Below, one piece after another: positions 1 to 7,900 of a DNA stretch of 9,891 bases. Under the pieces are notes generated by a model that did not search any database, was not told the DNA's origin, and saw nothing but the letters and a program-made list of their open reading frames with translations. Both the position numbers and the translations under genes were made by a program. Every line of letters starts with the position of its first letter. Positions within the stretch are counted from its first letter, which is position 1. This stretch comes from an uncultured Lachnospiraceae bacterium (lineage in GTDB: Bacteria > Bacillota > Clostridia > Lachnospirales > Lachnospiraceae), in NCBI GenBank assembly GCA_947174985.1, contig CAMWLB010000093.1, forward strand, positions 1-9,891, given 5' to 3'.

Positions 1-259
1 ATGGGGATAAGAGACATCTTTATATTTAAATCCGGACGCCATCTTAGGGATTTTATTCATTAAGCCCCAAAATTCACTTACGAAAATGTTGGAAACGCCA
101 GAGGAATATGTCCAAAACCAAAAAACTCATTGTGAAACTATATTAAACAATTTAAAGCGGGGATTGCCTATATATATGCTGGAAAACAATTTTAAATACT
201 ATAAGACGATTTCCAGCTCTGAAACATAAATAAAATTGTAAAATAGAAGAAAAACTTTT
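1..259. other. AT-rich stretch with no convincing gene
   Basis: I see no gene here that I can support. A plus-strand frame is open from 11 to 229. Its only ATG is at 86, which would give a 47-aa product (MLETPEEYVQ...ISSSET), but no ribosome binding site precedes it and I recognise no family. A second short frame, from base 1 to 63, encodes 20 residues and may be the tail of something that starts outside the window. The neighbouring 260-419 relic suggests that the whole stretch is decayed mobile-element or gene debris. That last point is inference. Confidence 0.4.
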
Positions 260-419
260 TCACAAAGTAGAACAGGGATGTTCACAGAAACAGTCTTGTT
301 TTCGGTCGGCGGTATTTTTCCCAGTGCTTTGCAGTTGCATATCCATCTTTGTACATGCGTAAGCCCATTTTGCAGACAGGGGTGCCGTCACTGGAAAAAG
401 TTTTGAAGCAATACCGGAA
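260..419 (-). pseudogene. Degenerate transposase fragment, IS1182-like
   Basis: The minus strand reads, from 419 downward, FRYCFKTFSS then DGTPVCKMGLRMYKDGY and AKHWEKYRRPK. It reaches a stop at 284-282. A shift of frame near 305-300 restores a Cys-rich continuation, CFCEHPCSTL, which ends at a stop at 262-260. The order DG.P.C..GL.M..DGY, then a basic KYRCP-type motif, then a C.C..PCS motif matches what I know of the zinc-ribbon-like middle part of IS1182-group DDE transposases. The frame upstream is also stopped (TGA at 422-420), and nothing recognisable follows. The copy is therefore a short, frameshifted relic. Family assignment is from memory of the motif pattern. Confidence 0.5.
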
Positions 420-514
420 TCATCTTTCCAAAGTTGGGAAAAGAAATCTCAGAGTTCAGATAATTAAAGGGTTAGAGATTCCGAGAGTCTATATTAACAG
501 AAGGGAGAAATGAT

Positions 515-1057
515 ATGTTTATTTGTCAGTTTAATGGGGAAGCGGAGGGAGAATCGATCACAAATATAACGACATTGTTCGATCAGTATAGAGAACGGAA
601 TATTCACGCCACGGTTGCTGCGGCATGGAGGGATCGTTTTCCGATTCCGTTTTCCCGCCTAACAGTTACTCCGCAATCGTATACAATGTTGGCGGATAGA
701 AAGAGTCAGAGCTGTGTTGCCAGTCAGTTTGTCATATCTTCGCCGTTAGTGGGCTGTCCTATGGTGATGTCGTATGACACAGAGAATCAGCATGCGTATG
801 TGTGTCATGCATCCGGTGGACTGTCGGAGGATATGTCAGATGTGCTTAGGGGCAGAGAAAACAAAAAAAACAATCGTATTTTGCTGATGACGCCGATTCT
901 TAGTTCGGAAGGTGATGTGGTAGACGGTGTGTACACGGATATAGTCACTGCTCTGCTGGGAATGGGATATGGAACGAATGACATCTGTCTGATTGACGGA
1001 ATGAAACTGGCCTCCATGGTCTGGATGAGTGGGAGCGGTGATTTTGCAGTTGCTTAA
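515..1057 (+). CDS. Hypothetical protein, possible CheD/CNF1-like cysteine hydrolase
   Basis: This 180-aa protein belongs to no family I recognise with confidence. An AAGGGAG ribosome site (501-507) stands 7 nt before the ATG, so the start is well supported. It has no signal peptide and no membrane segment, and it looks cytosolic. One pattern stands out: Cys81 in SSPLVGCPMVMSYD is followed 17 residues later by His98 in YVCHASGG. Near the C-terminus, DIVTALLGMGYG (142-153) and a final SGSGDFAV (172-179) follow. CheD chemotaxis deamidases and the CNF1 toxin fold use a Cys/His pair at about this spacing, and CheD ends in a comparable way. That is inference from spacing, not a family match. The gene has no chemotaxis neighbours. 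Its 3' end abuts apparent mobile-element debris, so the C-terminus may have been cut or replaced. Confidence 0.7.
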   Translation: MFICQFNGEAEGESITNITTLFDQYRERNIHATVAAAWRDRFPIPFSRLTVTPQSYTMLADRKSQSCVASQFVISSPLVGCPMVMSYDTENQHAYVCHASGGLSEDMSDVLRGRENKKNNRILLMTPILSSEGDVVDGVYTDIVTALLGMGYGTNDICLIDGMKLASMVWMSGSGDFAVA

Positions 1058-1214
1058 TAACTTCTCTGAATCTCCATGAACGAGGTTCCGTCTGCAACTC
1101 CAGCAATGTTTTGCCAGCCAGTAATAGCGAAATGCCACTCAAAGATTTAATATATTGACGACCTCCTTTTTGTTTGATATATTGCAAGTAATCAAATGCT
1201 TGTAAAATTTCCTG
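1058..1214 (-). pseudogene. Coding relic of unknown family (gene fragment)
   Basis: On the minus strand an open frame runs from 1214 (after a TAG at 1217-1215) and reads QEILQAFDYLQYIKQKGG, then RQYIKSLSGISLLLAGKTLL and ELQTEP...REVIKQLQ. The composition is that of a real helical protein rather than a random antisense frame. No ATG precedes it. An AAAGGAGG-like stretch lies inside it but has no start codon at a usable distance. The protein-like stretch ends at about 1050, exactly where the 3' end of the plus-strand gene begins; beyond that the frame is simply antisense to that gene. I infer an orphan fragment, probably of a mobile-element gene, joined to its neighbour by an old rearrangement. 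I cannot name the family. Confidence 0.35.
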
Positions 1215-1224
1215 CTAAAACACG

Positions 1225-1302
1225 GGAAATAGTCAATATAGACAAAAACGGGCTCCGAAGCAGTGGCAAGTCGCCCTTATTTTGTCTATATTGACTATTT
1301 CC
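1225..1302. repeat. Perfect 23-bp inverted repeat, MITE-like or paired IS ends
   Basis: The left arm (1225-1247) and right arm (1280-1302) are exact reverse complements over 23 bp. The core is TAGTCAATATAGACAAAA. They enclose 32 bp that themselves begin and end with GGGC and GCCC (1250-1253, 1273-1276). Outside the arms, further matched pieces occur in inverted orientation: TGCAAGTAA (1183-1191) against TTACTTGCA (1304-1312), and a CAAATRCTTGTAAAA motif at 1194-1208 against its complement at about 1322-1336. No clear target duplication is visible. There is no T-run straight after the right arm, so it is not a standard intrinsic terminator. It may be a small non-autonomous element or two transposon ends left close together. 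Confidence 0.75.
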
Positions 1303-1364
1303 GTTACTTGCATAAAACTTTTTACAAGTATTTGTAATAAGAACCGAAAGGAAGGAGAAAAAGG

Positions 1365-1616
1365 ATGCTGGAATTTAAATATGACACACAACTACTGATT
1401 GAAGGAGAAGACCTCGATGAGGATGTAATAAGCGACTACTTCACGGAGAATTTTAAAGGAGACTGTCTTTTAGCAGTCGGTGACGAGGAGCTGATTAAGA
1501 TTCATTATCATACAAACGAGCCTTGGAAGGTATTGGAATACTGTGCTTCTCTTGGAGAAATCTATGACATTGTAGTGGAGGATATGGACCGCCAGTCGAG
1601 AGGTTTAAAAGGTTAA
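1365..1616 (+). CDS. Free-standing FakA/YloV C-terminal-type domain protein
   Basis: The 83-aa product matches one part of the FakA/YloV (DAK2 fusion, fatty acid kinase ATP-binding subunit) family. KYDTQLLIEGEDLDEDVI (5-22) corresponds to the YDTQF-type strand of the C-terminal domain. LLAVGDEELIKIHYHTNEP (35-53) is the family's typical VVGD..LIKVH.HT..P motif. VLEYCASLGEIYDIVVEDM follows, as in FakA. Full-length proteins have about 550 residues with an N-terminal DhaL kinase domain; here only this module is present, with its own ATG and an AAGGAG site (1352-1357) 7 nt upstream. No kinase domain can be read in any frame upstream, where the DNA is repeat and relic. I believe short stand-alone versions exist in Lachnospiraceae, so it is probably an intact small gene, not a truncation. 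Its role is unknown; it cannot be a kinase by itself. Confidence 0.8.
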   Translation: MLEFKYDTQLLIEGEDLDEDVISDYFTENFKGDCLLAVGDEELIKIHYHTNEPWKVLEYCASLGEIYDIVVEDMDRQSRGLKG

Positions 1617-1638
1617 TCAATATTTATTTTATTAGGTA

Positions 1639-1667
1639 TTGTATTTTGGCGCAAAGGATGCTATGAT
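1639..1667 (+). promoter_or_regulatory. Sigma-A-type promoter for the FliD-like gene
   Basis: TTGTAT (1639-1644) and TATGAT (1662-1667) are separated by 17 bp. The predicted start of transcription, at about 1674, leaves a leader of roughly 80 nt before the ATG at 1756. A small hairpin can form in that leader (ACGGAG/CTCCGT, 1721-1733). The flagellin-type sigma-28 pattern (TAAA...GCCGATAA) is not seen, even though the gene product is FliD-like. Confidence 0.5.
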
Positions 1668-1755
1668 AAGAATGATTAAAAAGAAGCATGGAAAAGTAGC
1701 TTTATAACAATAGTAGGAGCACGGAGGCTCCGTCAGTCAGCAAAGGAGTGATTTT

Positions 1756-2988
1756 ATGGGTATTAGTATTAATGTGGGAAATACGAGTCAGAATTATTCG
1801 TATTTATTCCAGAGTGCAAGCGGGGGCAGTCTTGGTAATCTGAATTTCATATCAGATTATGCAAGTATCAAGAATGGCAGCTATGGTAAGCTGATGAAAG
1901 CTTATTACGGTTCAGGCCAAAGTTCAAGTGTAAGTGCAACGTCAACGGCATCTGGTGAGAGTAGCAGCAAGAGCCGCACAAGCAATGTGCTTGACAGAAT
2001 TTTGCAAGAGAAGAGAAATCCGAAGGTTTCCAAAGATACGCAGGAGGCAAATGCCAAGCTGACATCAGGGCTTTCAGACTTGAAGACTTCTACGTCAGCA
2101 TTGCGGAATGATAGCACTTATACGGATACGCCAAATGGCAAGAGTGCAGCAGACAAGGTAGTTTCTGCGGTGAAAGCTTATGTGTCGGATTATAATAATG
2201 TTGTGAGCGCGGCAAAAGGTTCCACGTTGACAAACAAGACAGCATATGTGGCAAATATGATGAGCAGTACGGCTGCGAATGCTGATAAGCTTGCAGAGAT
2301 TGGTATCACAGTTAATTCAAATGGGACGATTGATCTTGATGAGGGCACGCTGAAGAAAGCCGGTGTTGATAAGGTACAGGAGTTGTTTTCAGCAAAAGAT
2401 GTTACGAGCTATGGTTCTTCAGTTGCATCGCGTCTTCAGTTTGCAGGTGCTGCATCCGGTACAGATTCTACGTCAAGCAGTACGGAAACAAGTAGTGCGG
2501 CAGCTTCCAGTGCAGCTTCCCTCAAGGCAGACGGCAAAGCGTTGGCATCTGACAGCTTATATGAAAAAGTAAAGGATAAAGACGGTAATGAGACCGGTAA
2601 ATATGACATTGACAAAATTTTTGCTACGGCAAAGAGTTTTGTAAGTAATTACAATAGCATGTTTGATACCGCTGAATCCAGTTCAAATTCCGGTGTATTA
2701 GCAAATTTATCTTACATTAGAGAAAAAACAGCAAGCAATGCAGATGCATTGAAGCAGTTTGGAATCAATGTGAACGCTAAGGGCAGAATGACGATTGATG
2801 AGAACACATTTAAAAATTCAGATATGTCCAAGGTACAGAGATTTTTCCAAGGCTATGGTTCTTCTGTTGCCACCAACGCATCACTTGTAGACTATTATAT
2901 GACTACACAGGCGAATGCTGCGAATGGTTATACATCTGATGGAGCCTATAATGTACAGGGAAATGCTCGTTATGCCAGTGCCGTATAA
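1756..2988 (+). CDS. Secreted-type protein with two FliD-like C-terminal repeats
   Basis: The 410-aa product has no cysteine, is rich in Ser, Ala, Thr and Asn, and has no Sec signal peptide or membrane segment; these are features of proteins exported by the flagellar apparatus. The N-terminus carries LNFISDYASIKNGSYGKLMKAYY (29-51), followed by a Ser-rich linker. Two related units follow, at about 104-228 and 256-373. Each has the order YVSDYNNVV, then SNADALKQFGINVN, then TIDENTFK, then KVQ.FF, then GYGSSVA. This is the pattern of the FliD (hook-associated protein 2) C-terminal domain. A Ser/Thr/Ala linker (232-256) joins them. A GGAG site (1745-1748) lies 7 nt before ATG. True FliD also has an N-terminal domain that is missing here, and no flagellar gene is nearby. 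It may be an accessory filament or surface protein; the exact role is not known. Confidence 0.75.
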   Translation: MGISINVGNTSQNYSYLFQSASGGSLGNLNFISDYASIKNGSYGKLMKAYYGSGQSSSVSATSTASGESSSKSRTSNVLDRILQEKRNPKVSKDTQEANAKLTSGLSDLKTSTSALRNDSTYTDTPNGKSAADKVVSAVKAYVSDYNNVVSAAKGSTLTNKTAYVANMMSSTAANADKLAEIGITVNSNGTIDLDEGTLKKAGVDKVQELFSAKDVTSYGSSVASRLQFAGAASGTDSTSSSTETSSAAASSAASLKADGKALASDSLYEKVKDKDGNETGKYDIDKIFATAKSFVSNYNSMFDTAESSSNSGVLANLSYIREKTASNADALKQFGINVNAKGRMTIDENTFKNSDMSKVQRFFQGYGSSVATNASLVDYYMTTQANAANGYTSDGAYNVQGNARYASAV

Positions 2989-3011
2989 TCGGTTCAGGAA
3001 AAGATAAAAGC

Positions 3012-3047
3012 AAAGAGGATGCAAAATTTGCATCCTCTTTATTTTTA
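3012..3047. terminator. Bidirectional intrinsic terminator
   Basis: A perfect 14-bp inverted repeat (3012-3025 and 3027-3040) has the GC-richer core GAGGATGC/GCATCCTC. It is followed by ATTTTTA on the plus strand. On the minus strand the hairpin is followed by GCTTTTATCTTTT. It lies between two convergent genes (plus-strand stop at 2988, minus-strand stop at 3066) and should end transcription from both. Confidence 0.85.
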
Positions 3048-3065
3048 TACTTATATACCCATTTT

Positions 3066-4907
3066 CTATTGTGCAGGACCATATGTAAAGGTAATGGAAA
3101 GTGTTTCCATGTGGCTGAGGTCCGCATTGTCTACAATGACGGGTAAAACATTGGATGTATTGCCATCAACGGTACGAGCCTCTGGCGGAACCGTGGTAAC
3201 CCATTCATTGAAGATATTGACGCGGGTACACTTTTGGTCATCAGAGGTGGTGTAAGGATTGGCTGTAAGTGTATAGGGCTCTCCGTTCACGGCAAGCTCT
3301 GTAATGGTAACGATGTAACCGGGATAAAGAATCTCGCCGTTACCGATAGCCAGTGCGCAGAAAGCGGTTCCGTTGGCAAAGCCCCCACCGGTTTTTGTAA
3401 AGTCAAGGCTTACCGTATAAGTACCTTCGCCGGTAACTTCTACATCCGTTGCCACCAGTCCGTCCGTCTTGGAAGCGGGGTCATACGTATCGCCGACACT
3501 GTACATAATGCCCCAGTCGCTTGAATTAAACATAATCCATGCTACAGCGGTGCTGGTATCTTCCGCATCAAATGCGGTATCTTCAAACTTGCTGACAGCA
3601 TTTGCTTCGGCGATTTCAATGGCGGACTGTGCTGTCGCCTTGATTTCCTCCTCTGTCAGGGAAGCTTGTGCGGAGTAACGTCTCTCTAAGAAAAGATTTG
3701 CCACATCTTCGTCTATCATTTTAAGTTCTCTTCTGATAAACAGATTGCTGCAATCCCAAAGCATGGGGCAGTAACCATACAAATCGCAGTTGTAAAGAAA
3801 ATTACTTAAAAAGTCACAGATATTGTCTTTCACAGTGCCGTCGTCCCGCATTGCTACAGCATATTCACCGATGATAACGCCATAGCCCTGTTCTGTGAAT
3901 TTGCTCATCATTTCAAGCAGAGTGTTCTGCTCGCCGTAGTTTCTCTTTGTACCCCATACAGAAAGACTGGAATTACCGCAATAGCCCCATGGCGTATAGT
4001 AATGTACGGAAACAATCAGCTTATCTTTTGCTGTATCTGTGGGCATAACAAAACGGTTGTCGCAGGTTTTTTGGATATCCGTATTATATCCGGCAATCAA
4101 TAAAAACCGCTGTGCATTGTTGCCGCCGGTGCCGCGGACAGTATCCACAAACGTCTGATTGATAAGGTTCGTCATCTCATAACATTCCTGCTCGGAAAGG
4201 GTACCAGAATCCGCCGCCACGTCCACATCGTTTAGACGGCTGCCCAGTTCTTCATTGGCAGATTCAAAAATCAGGTAGTCGGAATATTCCTTATATCTCT
4301 CCGCAATCTGCGTCCACATGGACACATAGAGATCCATTGCCTGTTTGCGGGTTTCTTCACTGGCAGAACCAAACATGCCCCACCAGCTTCCGTCCCAGTG
4401 GTCGTTGATGATTACATACATGTCTTCATTAAGGGCATAATTGATGATTTCCTCCACGCGGTTTAAGTAATCCTCCCGGATAGTGTAATCACCGTTCTCA
4501 TAGTCCATTGCGTTTGTCCATGCAACCGGAATTCGGAGAGAATCGAAACCGGCATTTTTCATGGCGGTAATCATTTCCTGTGTGGTAACCGGCTGTCCCC
4601 AGTAGGTTTCGTAGGAGGAAACTGCAGCAGTGGTGCCGAAAGCGCTGCGTCCATATGCTTCCATGGTGTTGCCCAGATTGATGCCATTGCCCATCAGGGT
4701 TACAACTTCAAGAGAGGTAAGCTCTTTGCGGACATAACCGCTGTCCCACGTCTCTATGCCGTTGGCGGAAAGGTGCTGGTACTTTTTGTCAGAAGCAGCG
4801 AAAGGTCCTAAGTGGGCAATCTTCATAACTGCCATAGTCAGACCGAAGAGCCCGAGAACTCCTGCAACAATGCAAATGATAAGATTGCATGATTTTGATT
4901 TTTTCAT
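3066..4907 (-). CDS. Membrane-anchored GH5 glycoside hydrolase (endoglucanase-like)
   Basis: This 613-aa protein should cut beta-1,4-linked polysaccharides (cellulose or related glucans) outside the cell. Residues 8-30 form one hydrophobic helix after MKKSKS, with no lipobox, so a signal anchor is likely. The GH5 barrel spans about 65-410. Visible landmarks are GINLGNTME (75-83), LRIPVAW with Arg125, INDHWDG with His170, SANEE with the acid/base Glu219 after Asn218, HYYTPW with His302, IIGEY with the nucleophile Glu348, and PMLWD with Trp384. A helical linker leads to a beta-rich C-terminal region (about 440-613), probably carbohydrate-binding; I cannot assign its CBM family. AGGAGG lies 5 nt before the ATG. 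The gene starts 15 nt after the kinase stop codon with no terminator between, so the two are very probably co-transcribed. Mannan or xyloglucan remain possible substrates, because GH5 is polyspecific. Confidence 0.9.
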   Translation of the reverse strand: MKKSKSCNLIICIVAGVLGLFGLTMAVMKIAHLGPFAASDKKYQHLSANGIETWDSGYVRKELTSLEVVTLMGNGINLGNTMEAYGRSAFGTTAAVSSYETYWGQPVTTQEMITAMKNAGFDSLRIPVAWTNAMDYENGDYTIREDYLNRVEEIINYALNEDMYVIINDHWDGSWWGMFGSASEETRKQAMDLYVSMWTQIAERYKEYSDYLIFESANEELGSRLNDVDVAADSGTLSEQECYEMTNLINQTFVDTVRGTGGNNAQRFLLIAGYNTDIQKTCDNRFVMPTDTAKDKLIVSVHYYTPWGYCGNSSLSVWGTKRNYGEQNTLLEMMSKFTEQGYGVIIGEYAVAMRDDGTVKDNICDFLSNFLYNCDLYGYCPMLWDCSNLFIRRELKMIDEDVANLFLERRYSAQASLTEEEIKATAQSAIEIAEANAVSKFEDTAFDAEDTSTAVAWIMFNSSDWGIMYSVGDTYDPASKTDGLVATDVEVTGEGTYTVSLDFTKTGGGFANGTAFCALAIGNGEILYPGYIVTITELAVNGEPYTLTANPYTTSDDQKCTRVNIFNEWVTTVPPEARTVDGNTSNVLPVIVDNADLSHMETLSITFTYGPAQ

Positions 4908-4922
4908 TATAACCTCCTAAAA

Positions 4923-7900
4923 CTAAAGTAATATCTCATCCATGGATTCAAACAGCTTATTGATATCGATTGGCTTTGCTATATGACCATTCATTCCACA
5001 GGCAATCGCTTCCCGTTTATCCTCTTCAAAGGCATTGGCCGTCATTGCCACAATAGGGATGGAAGCCAATTCTTTGTTTTCCAGCTGACGAATTGCCTTT
5101 GTTGCTTCATAACCGTTCATAACCGGCATTTGGACATCCATAAGAATTAACCGATAATATCCCGGGGCAGATTGCTTCAGCATATCCACAGCAGCCTGCC
5201 CATTGCTGGCAACCTCTATCGATAATCCTGCCTCGCTTAAAATTTCTACGGCGATTTCCTGATTCAGTTCATTATCCTCTGCAAGCAAAATACGTCCGGT
5301 ATGAAGTTTTCTTGATTTTTGGCTGACATTGCTGTCGTTTTCTTCGTTTGTGTTTAAGACAGAATGCAGACAAGAGGTCAGCTCGGTCAAAAACAGCGGT
5401 TTGCCGCAAAATGCCGCGACGCCGGCTTCTCTTGCTTCATTTTCAATATCAGACCAGTCGTAAGCTGTCAGCACAATAATTGGTGCATTGTCGCCTGCTT
5501 CTTCTCGGATTCTGCGGGTCACTTCGATGCCATTCATGTCGGGCAGCAGCCAGTCAATAATGTATACATTGTAATTGTCTTTCTGTGTGGCGGCCTGATG
5601 TGTGCGCAGCAAGGCTTCTTTACCTGATAATGTCCATTCTGCGCGCATGCCAAGCTGTTTCAGCATATAGGTAACGCTGTCACAGGTATTAAAATCGTCA
5701 TCCACTACAAGTGCCCTGCAATTTTTTAATTCCGGTATATCCTGCAGAGCTTTGACTTCGGAATTTAAGCGGAAGGTAAAAGATGCGATGAACTCGGTGC
5801 CTACACCCTGTTTACTTTTTACTTCAATCGTGCCGTTCATCATATCTACGATGTTTTTGGTGATTGCCATTCCGAGACCGGTTCCCGGGATTCCGCTGAG
5901 AGTGCTATTCTTTTCTCTCTCAAAGGGTTCAAAAATGTGGGCTACAAATTCTTCACTCATGCCAATACCGGTATCCTTGATGCGGAATTCATAGCTAGCG
6001 TGGCCTGCCGACGCGCCGGGTTTTTCCGTGACCTGCATGCTGACAGTACCGCCCACACCTGTATATTTAACGGAGTTGCCGAGCAGATTTAAAAGAACCT
6101 GATTCAGCCGCAGCTTGTCACAATAAATCTCTTCATGCATGACATCTATGGTATCCATGTAAAGTTCAAGCTGCTTTGCACGAACATCTGCCTGCAGGAT
6201 GTTGCGCAGTCCGTGGAGAATATCCGGCAGGCTGCAGAGATTTTCCTCCAGATGCATCTTGCCGCTTTCAATACGACTCATATCCAGAATATCATTAATC
6301 AGGCTTAACAGATGATTTCCAGACGCCATAATTTTCTTGAGATATTCTTCTACTTGTTCCTGTCGGTCAATATGATTCAGTGCCAGTGTCGTAAAGCCTA
6401 CAATAGCGTTCATCGGCGTGCGGATATCATGTGACATATTAGAGAGAAATACACTTTTTGCTTTGCTTGCCTTGTTTGCCTGCAGGAGCGCATCCTCAAG
6501 CAGATTTTTCTGTTCCATTTCATTTCGGATTTCCTCATTGACATTGCGGAAACCTAAAAGAATTCCGTAATCCTCATCCCATGTACCTGCATACACGGCT
6601 CTCATCTGATAATATTTTATCTCATTGTTTTTGTAAACGCGGTAATTGACGCAGTATAGTTTTTTGTCTGACAGCTCATTTTTCAAATTGTCCAAAGAAG
6701 CAGCATGCCGAAGCATTTCCCTGTCATCTTCATGGACGGAGTTCTGTACGTAAAGCTCAATGTTTTCCTGAAGGGATATACTTTCGCTAAATGCAGAATT
6801 AATAATTTTTCCGTTTTTATCCTGAAGTGGGAAACCCATGCCTGTGTTGAGGTTAATAAAGTAAACTACATTGTAATCTATGCTCAATGCCTGAAGCAGC
6901 CTTATCTGGCGGCGTTCATTCTTCTTTTCCTGCAGTTTTTGAGCGGTACAGTCTAAAAGGAAGCGCTGATAAAATAACCTGCCATTTTCCTTTAGGAGCT
7001 TGACGTTGCCCATAATATGCAGTATTTCACCGTCCTCGTGCTGTACGCGGTACTCTACGCTGACGCTGTCCCCTTCTTTCTTTAATTCCTGAATGGATTC
7101 CCGAAGCTTTGTCCGGTCTTCTTCCATGACAGAGGCGGCAAACATGTCAAAGCCTTCCTTCACCAGATCGTCTTCTGACTCGTAGCCCAGAATTTTGAGT
7201 GCAGCCCGATTTATGCTGAGTATCTGGGTGCCATCTAATGAATGGCAGATTACGCCGCAGTCTATGGTAGTAAAAATGGTTTCTAAGGTATGGTTTTTCT
7301 GCAGGATTTCCTGTTTGTAAAGTTGTTCCTGTGTGACATCAATTGCCACGCCCACGGTTCCCATTACGCTTCCGTCCAAGTCATACAAGGGGGATTTATA
7401 AGTCATAAGTGTTCGTGTGCCATCCTTGGTTTTGATGATTTCTTCGGAGACACAGGTTTCCTCTTTTTGCATGACTTCCCGTTCCGATTCAATACATGCA
7501 GGGTCGTCATGTTCCACATCCCAGATATAGGCGTGTCCGCGTCCCTCTACCTGTTCTTTGGTTTTATTAACCGTTTTGCAGAAGCTGTCGTTTACCTTTT
7601 CGTGAATGCCATTCTTATCTTTATACCATATAAGGTTGGGGATATGGTTGATGGTAGCGTCGAAATAATGGCTGGTCTCCCAAAAGTCCTTGCTCATTTT
7701 ACAGGTTTGCTGCCACCTTAAGAAGCGGAAGCGGATTTCATCTTCTGACAGGGGATTTATCCATATATCTTTTACTTCCGGCAGAAAATCTGTTAAAAGG
7801 GTAACTTGCTCTTTGTCAACAAGTAAAATAATTTCTGCCGTTTTACTTTTACAAGATAACAATGTCTGCAAAGTTTCCTGTACATTCATGTCATGTAAAT

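Noticed and set aside
836..1138. A 100-codon minus-strand frame over the 515-1057 gene
   Set aside because: Composition is random-like and it lies over a gene with a better start. The only minus-strand frame with protein character here is the other one, at 1058-1214.
1721..1733. ACGGAG/CTCCGT hairpin as a terminator
   Set aside because: The arms are six bases with almost no loop and no T-run follows. It sits in the leader of the FliD-like gene and may have no function.
7290..7721. A 143-codon plus-strand frame inside the kinase gene
   Set aside because: It is antisense to the conserved PAS domains; its Phe/Cys-rich composition is typical of a shadow frame.
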